From: CAVHXA01 sp963639765
GTDB taxonomy: Bacteria > Bacillota > Clostridia > Oscillospirales > Oscillospiraceae
Length of the DNA stretch: 6,255 bases
Direction: 5' to 3'
Assembly: GCA_963639765.1 (NCBI GenBank)
Contig: CAVHXA010000095.1
Coordinates: 1-6,255 of the forward strand
The position numbers and the translations under genes were made by a program. The stretch's first letter is position 1. Each line of letters starts with the position of its first letter. Positions 5,273 to 6,255 of the stretch are shown here, piece by piece. Below the pieces are notes generated by a model. It ran no database searches. It was not told the origin of the DNA and saw only the letters and a program-made list of their open reading frames with translations.

Positions 5273-5352
5273 TCCGTTTGCGTCTGTGGGATGCCGCCTT
5301 TGTCCTGCATGGGTTTTGGCGGTTCTGGCTAACAGCCGCCATTCTTCTCTCG

Positions 5353-6192
5353 TCAGGACATAGGTGCCGGCGAGAGATCCTTGTCCGCCTCATTTGGCAG
5401 TCTCCGCGCCGCTACAAGGAAGCGTCCGTTGTCGGTGTGATAGCTGCATGTGGCAAGCAGCAGAATCTGCTCTCCGTAGGCGGGGGTGATGCCGGTGTCG
5501 TACAGGTCGTTCTCCTTCAGCCACGTTGCCAGCTCGGCATATTCCTCCTCGGTCAGGTCGCCTGCTTTGGAAAGAGGGCGGTAGCCGCTTTCCTCCTGAT
5601 AGAGCACTCGGGTTTCAATGGCGGCAAAGACCTCGTACTCCCGTTCCTCGGTGATGGTGGTCAGCGTGAAGGTCGGGTTATCCTCCCAAAAATCCGCCGC
5701 CGCATAGCTGTCCAGCGTGCCGAACATGGTATTGTTTTTCATATTGTGGCCGTAGATGATGAACATATCACTGTCCAGGTCGCCGCCTTCTCCGATAAAC
5801 GGTGTACCGCTTTGGGCGCCGGTGCCGTCAAATGCACGGCGCAAGTAGTGTTCCGGCTCCTGCGGTGTATACATCACCGGATAATCCACCTTTGTGCCAG
5901 GGATGGTCAGCCATGCGGCAAAATCCGCATTCTGTTCATAGAGGGCATGGTAGGCGGTATATGCGGGCTGCTGTTCCCCGGTGGGCGATGCCTGTGGCTC
6001 CGCTTCCTCCGTCAGGCTGGGCGTTGTGTCCGATACGCTGGCTTTCAGCGCCTCAAAAGACGCCTGTTCCTGTTCGCCCTGTACATGGTTCTTTAAGAGC
6101 ATGGTAAGGGATAGGAGAAGAACCGCCGCACACAGGAAAGAGACGGCGGTCAGAAGCCGGTTTGCCCGTCTGCGGTGAACCCGCCGGGTCAC
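5353..6192 (-). CDS. srtB: Class B sortase
   Basis: This 279-residue membrane-anchored cysteine transpeptidase would cut a sorting signal on a secreted protein and join it to the cell wall or a pilin. A basic N terminus (RRVHRRRANR) precedes one membrane segment at about residues 12-33 (LLTAVSFLCAAVLLLSLTMLL), giving an extracellular catalytic domain. A low-complexity linker follows (about 38-78, rich in E, Q, S, T, P). The sortase B core starts near YTAYHALYEQNADFAAWL, with IPGTKVDYPVM, the catalytic His149 in YGHNMKNNTMF, Cys249 in LLATCSYH and Arg257 in DNGRFLVAARR. The start is given as GTG 6192, but a strong AAAGGAGAGG (6233-6242) lies 40 bases away and is 7 bases from an in-frame ATC at 6225, so the natural protein may be 11 residues longer. 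Class B sortases are common cargo of Tn1549-like elements; the substrate is not in the window. Confidence 0.9.
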   Translation of the reverse strand: MTRRVHRRRANRLLTAVSFLCAAVLLLSLTMLLKNHVQGEQEQASFEALKASVSDTTPSLTEEAEPQASPTGEQQPAYTAYHALYEQNADFAAWLTIPGTKVDYPVMYTPQEPEHYLRRAFDGTGAQSGTPFIGEGGDLDSDMFIIYGHNMKNNTMFGTLDSYAAADFWEDNPTFTLTTITEEREYEVFAAIETRVLYQEESGYRPLSKAGDLTEEEYAELATWLKENDLYDTGITPAYGEQILLLATCSYHTDNGRFLVAARRLPNEADKDLSPAPMS

Positions 6193-6232
6193 ACGCCGGC
6201 CATGAAACGAAAATAATCGGTTGATAGTGTAT

Positions 6233-6242
6233 CCTCTCCTTT
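6233..6242 (-). promoter_or_regulatory. Strong Shine-Dalgarno sequence upstream of the sortase
   Basis: AAAGGAGAGG on the minus strand is the only strong ribosome binding site near the sortase N terminus. Seven bases downstream, in the sortase frame, stands ATC (6225-6223) followed by codons for NRLFSFHGRR leading into the GTG at 6192. The placement suggests that the ancestral start was at 6225. Confidence 0.6.
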
Positions 6243-6255
6243 GCGGAATTTCGTA

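Noticed and set aside
5230..6096. A 288-codon plus-strand open frame
   Set aside because: It lies antisense to the sortase, whose catalytic His, Cys and Arg motifs are clear on the other strand. The plus-strand product has no recognisable motifs.
1..6255. CRISPR array or other regular repeat array
   Set aside because: No repeat-spacer periodicity was seen. The only tandem motif is the pair at 584-606.

Overview
The window looks like one end of a Tn916/Tn1549-class integrative and conjugative element (ICE) from a low-to-mid-GC Firmicute, probably a gut Clostridium-type bacterium, joined to chromosomal flank. The evidence is a Tn916-type tyrosine integrase with its excisionase, typical AGGAGG-like ribosome binding sites, an ICE-type sigma-like factor and a class B sortase, which such elements often carry. 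The species assignment is inference.

Layout. Bases 2-346 (+) hold the C-terminal end of a chromosomal RpiR/MurR-type SIS-domain protein. Bases 347-620 are AT-rich and non-coding; they should contain the element/chromosome junction, and at 584-606 they carry two GTAGTAA repeats 11 bp apart that resemble the Tn916 integrase arm-binding sites. Every convincing gene after that is on the minus strand. Read in the direction of transcription (right to left) they are: class B sortase (6192-5353), a GAF + winged-helix + BTAD regulator (5272-3944), a 420-bp leader with a strong intrinsic terminator, a sigma-70-like factor (3521-2961), a 445-bp stretch with no recognisable gene but a 14-bp perfect hairpin, a PemK/MazF-family toxin (2515-2135), excisionase (2114-1902) and integrase (1814-621).

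How the parts fit. Int and Xis form the recombination module acting at the element ends. The sigma-like factor and the GAF/BTAD protein are candidate regulators of element genes. The sortase would anchor a surface protein encoded outside the window. The PemK-like protein would be a stability or regulatory factor, but it has no visible antitoxin and has leucine where the catalytic arginine of MazF is expected.

Most noteworthy: the MazF-family Arg-to-Leu replacement; the GAF-SARP-like fused regulator beside a sortase; the sortase reading frame in which the well-placed Shine-Dalgarno sequence points at an ATC codon rather than ATG; the hairpin-bounded non-coding segment at 2516-2960; and the attenuator-like leader ahead of the sigma gene. 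No CRISPR array, rRNA, convincing tRNA or intact insertion sequence was seen.
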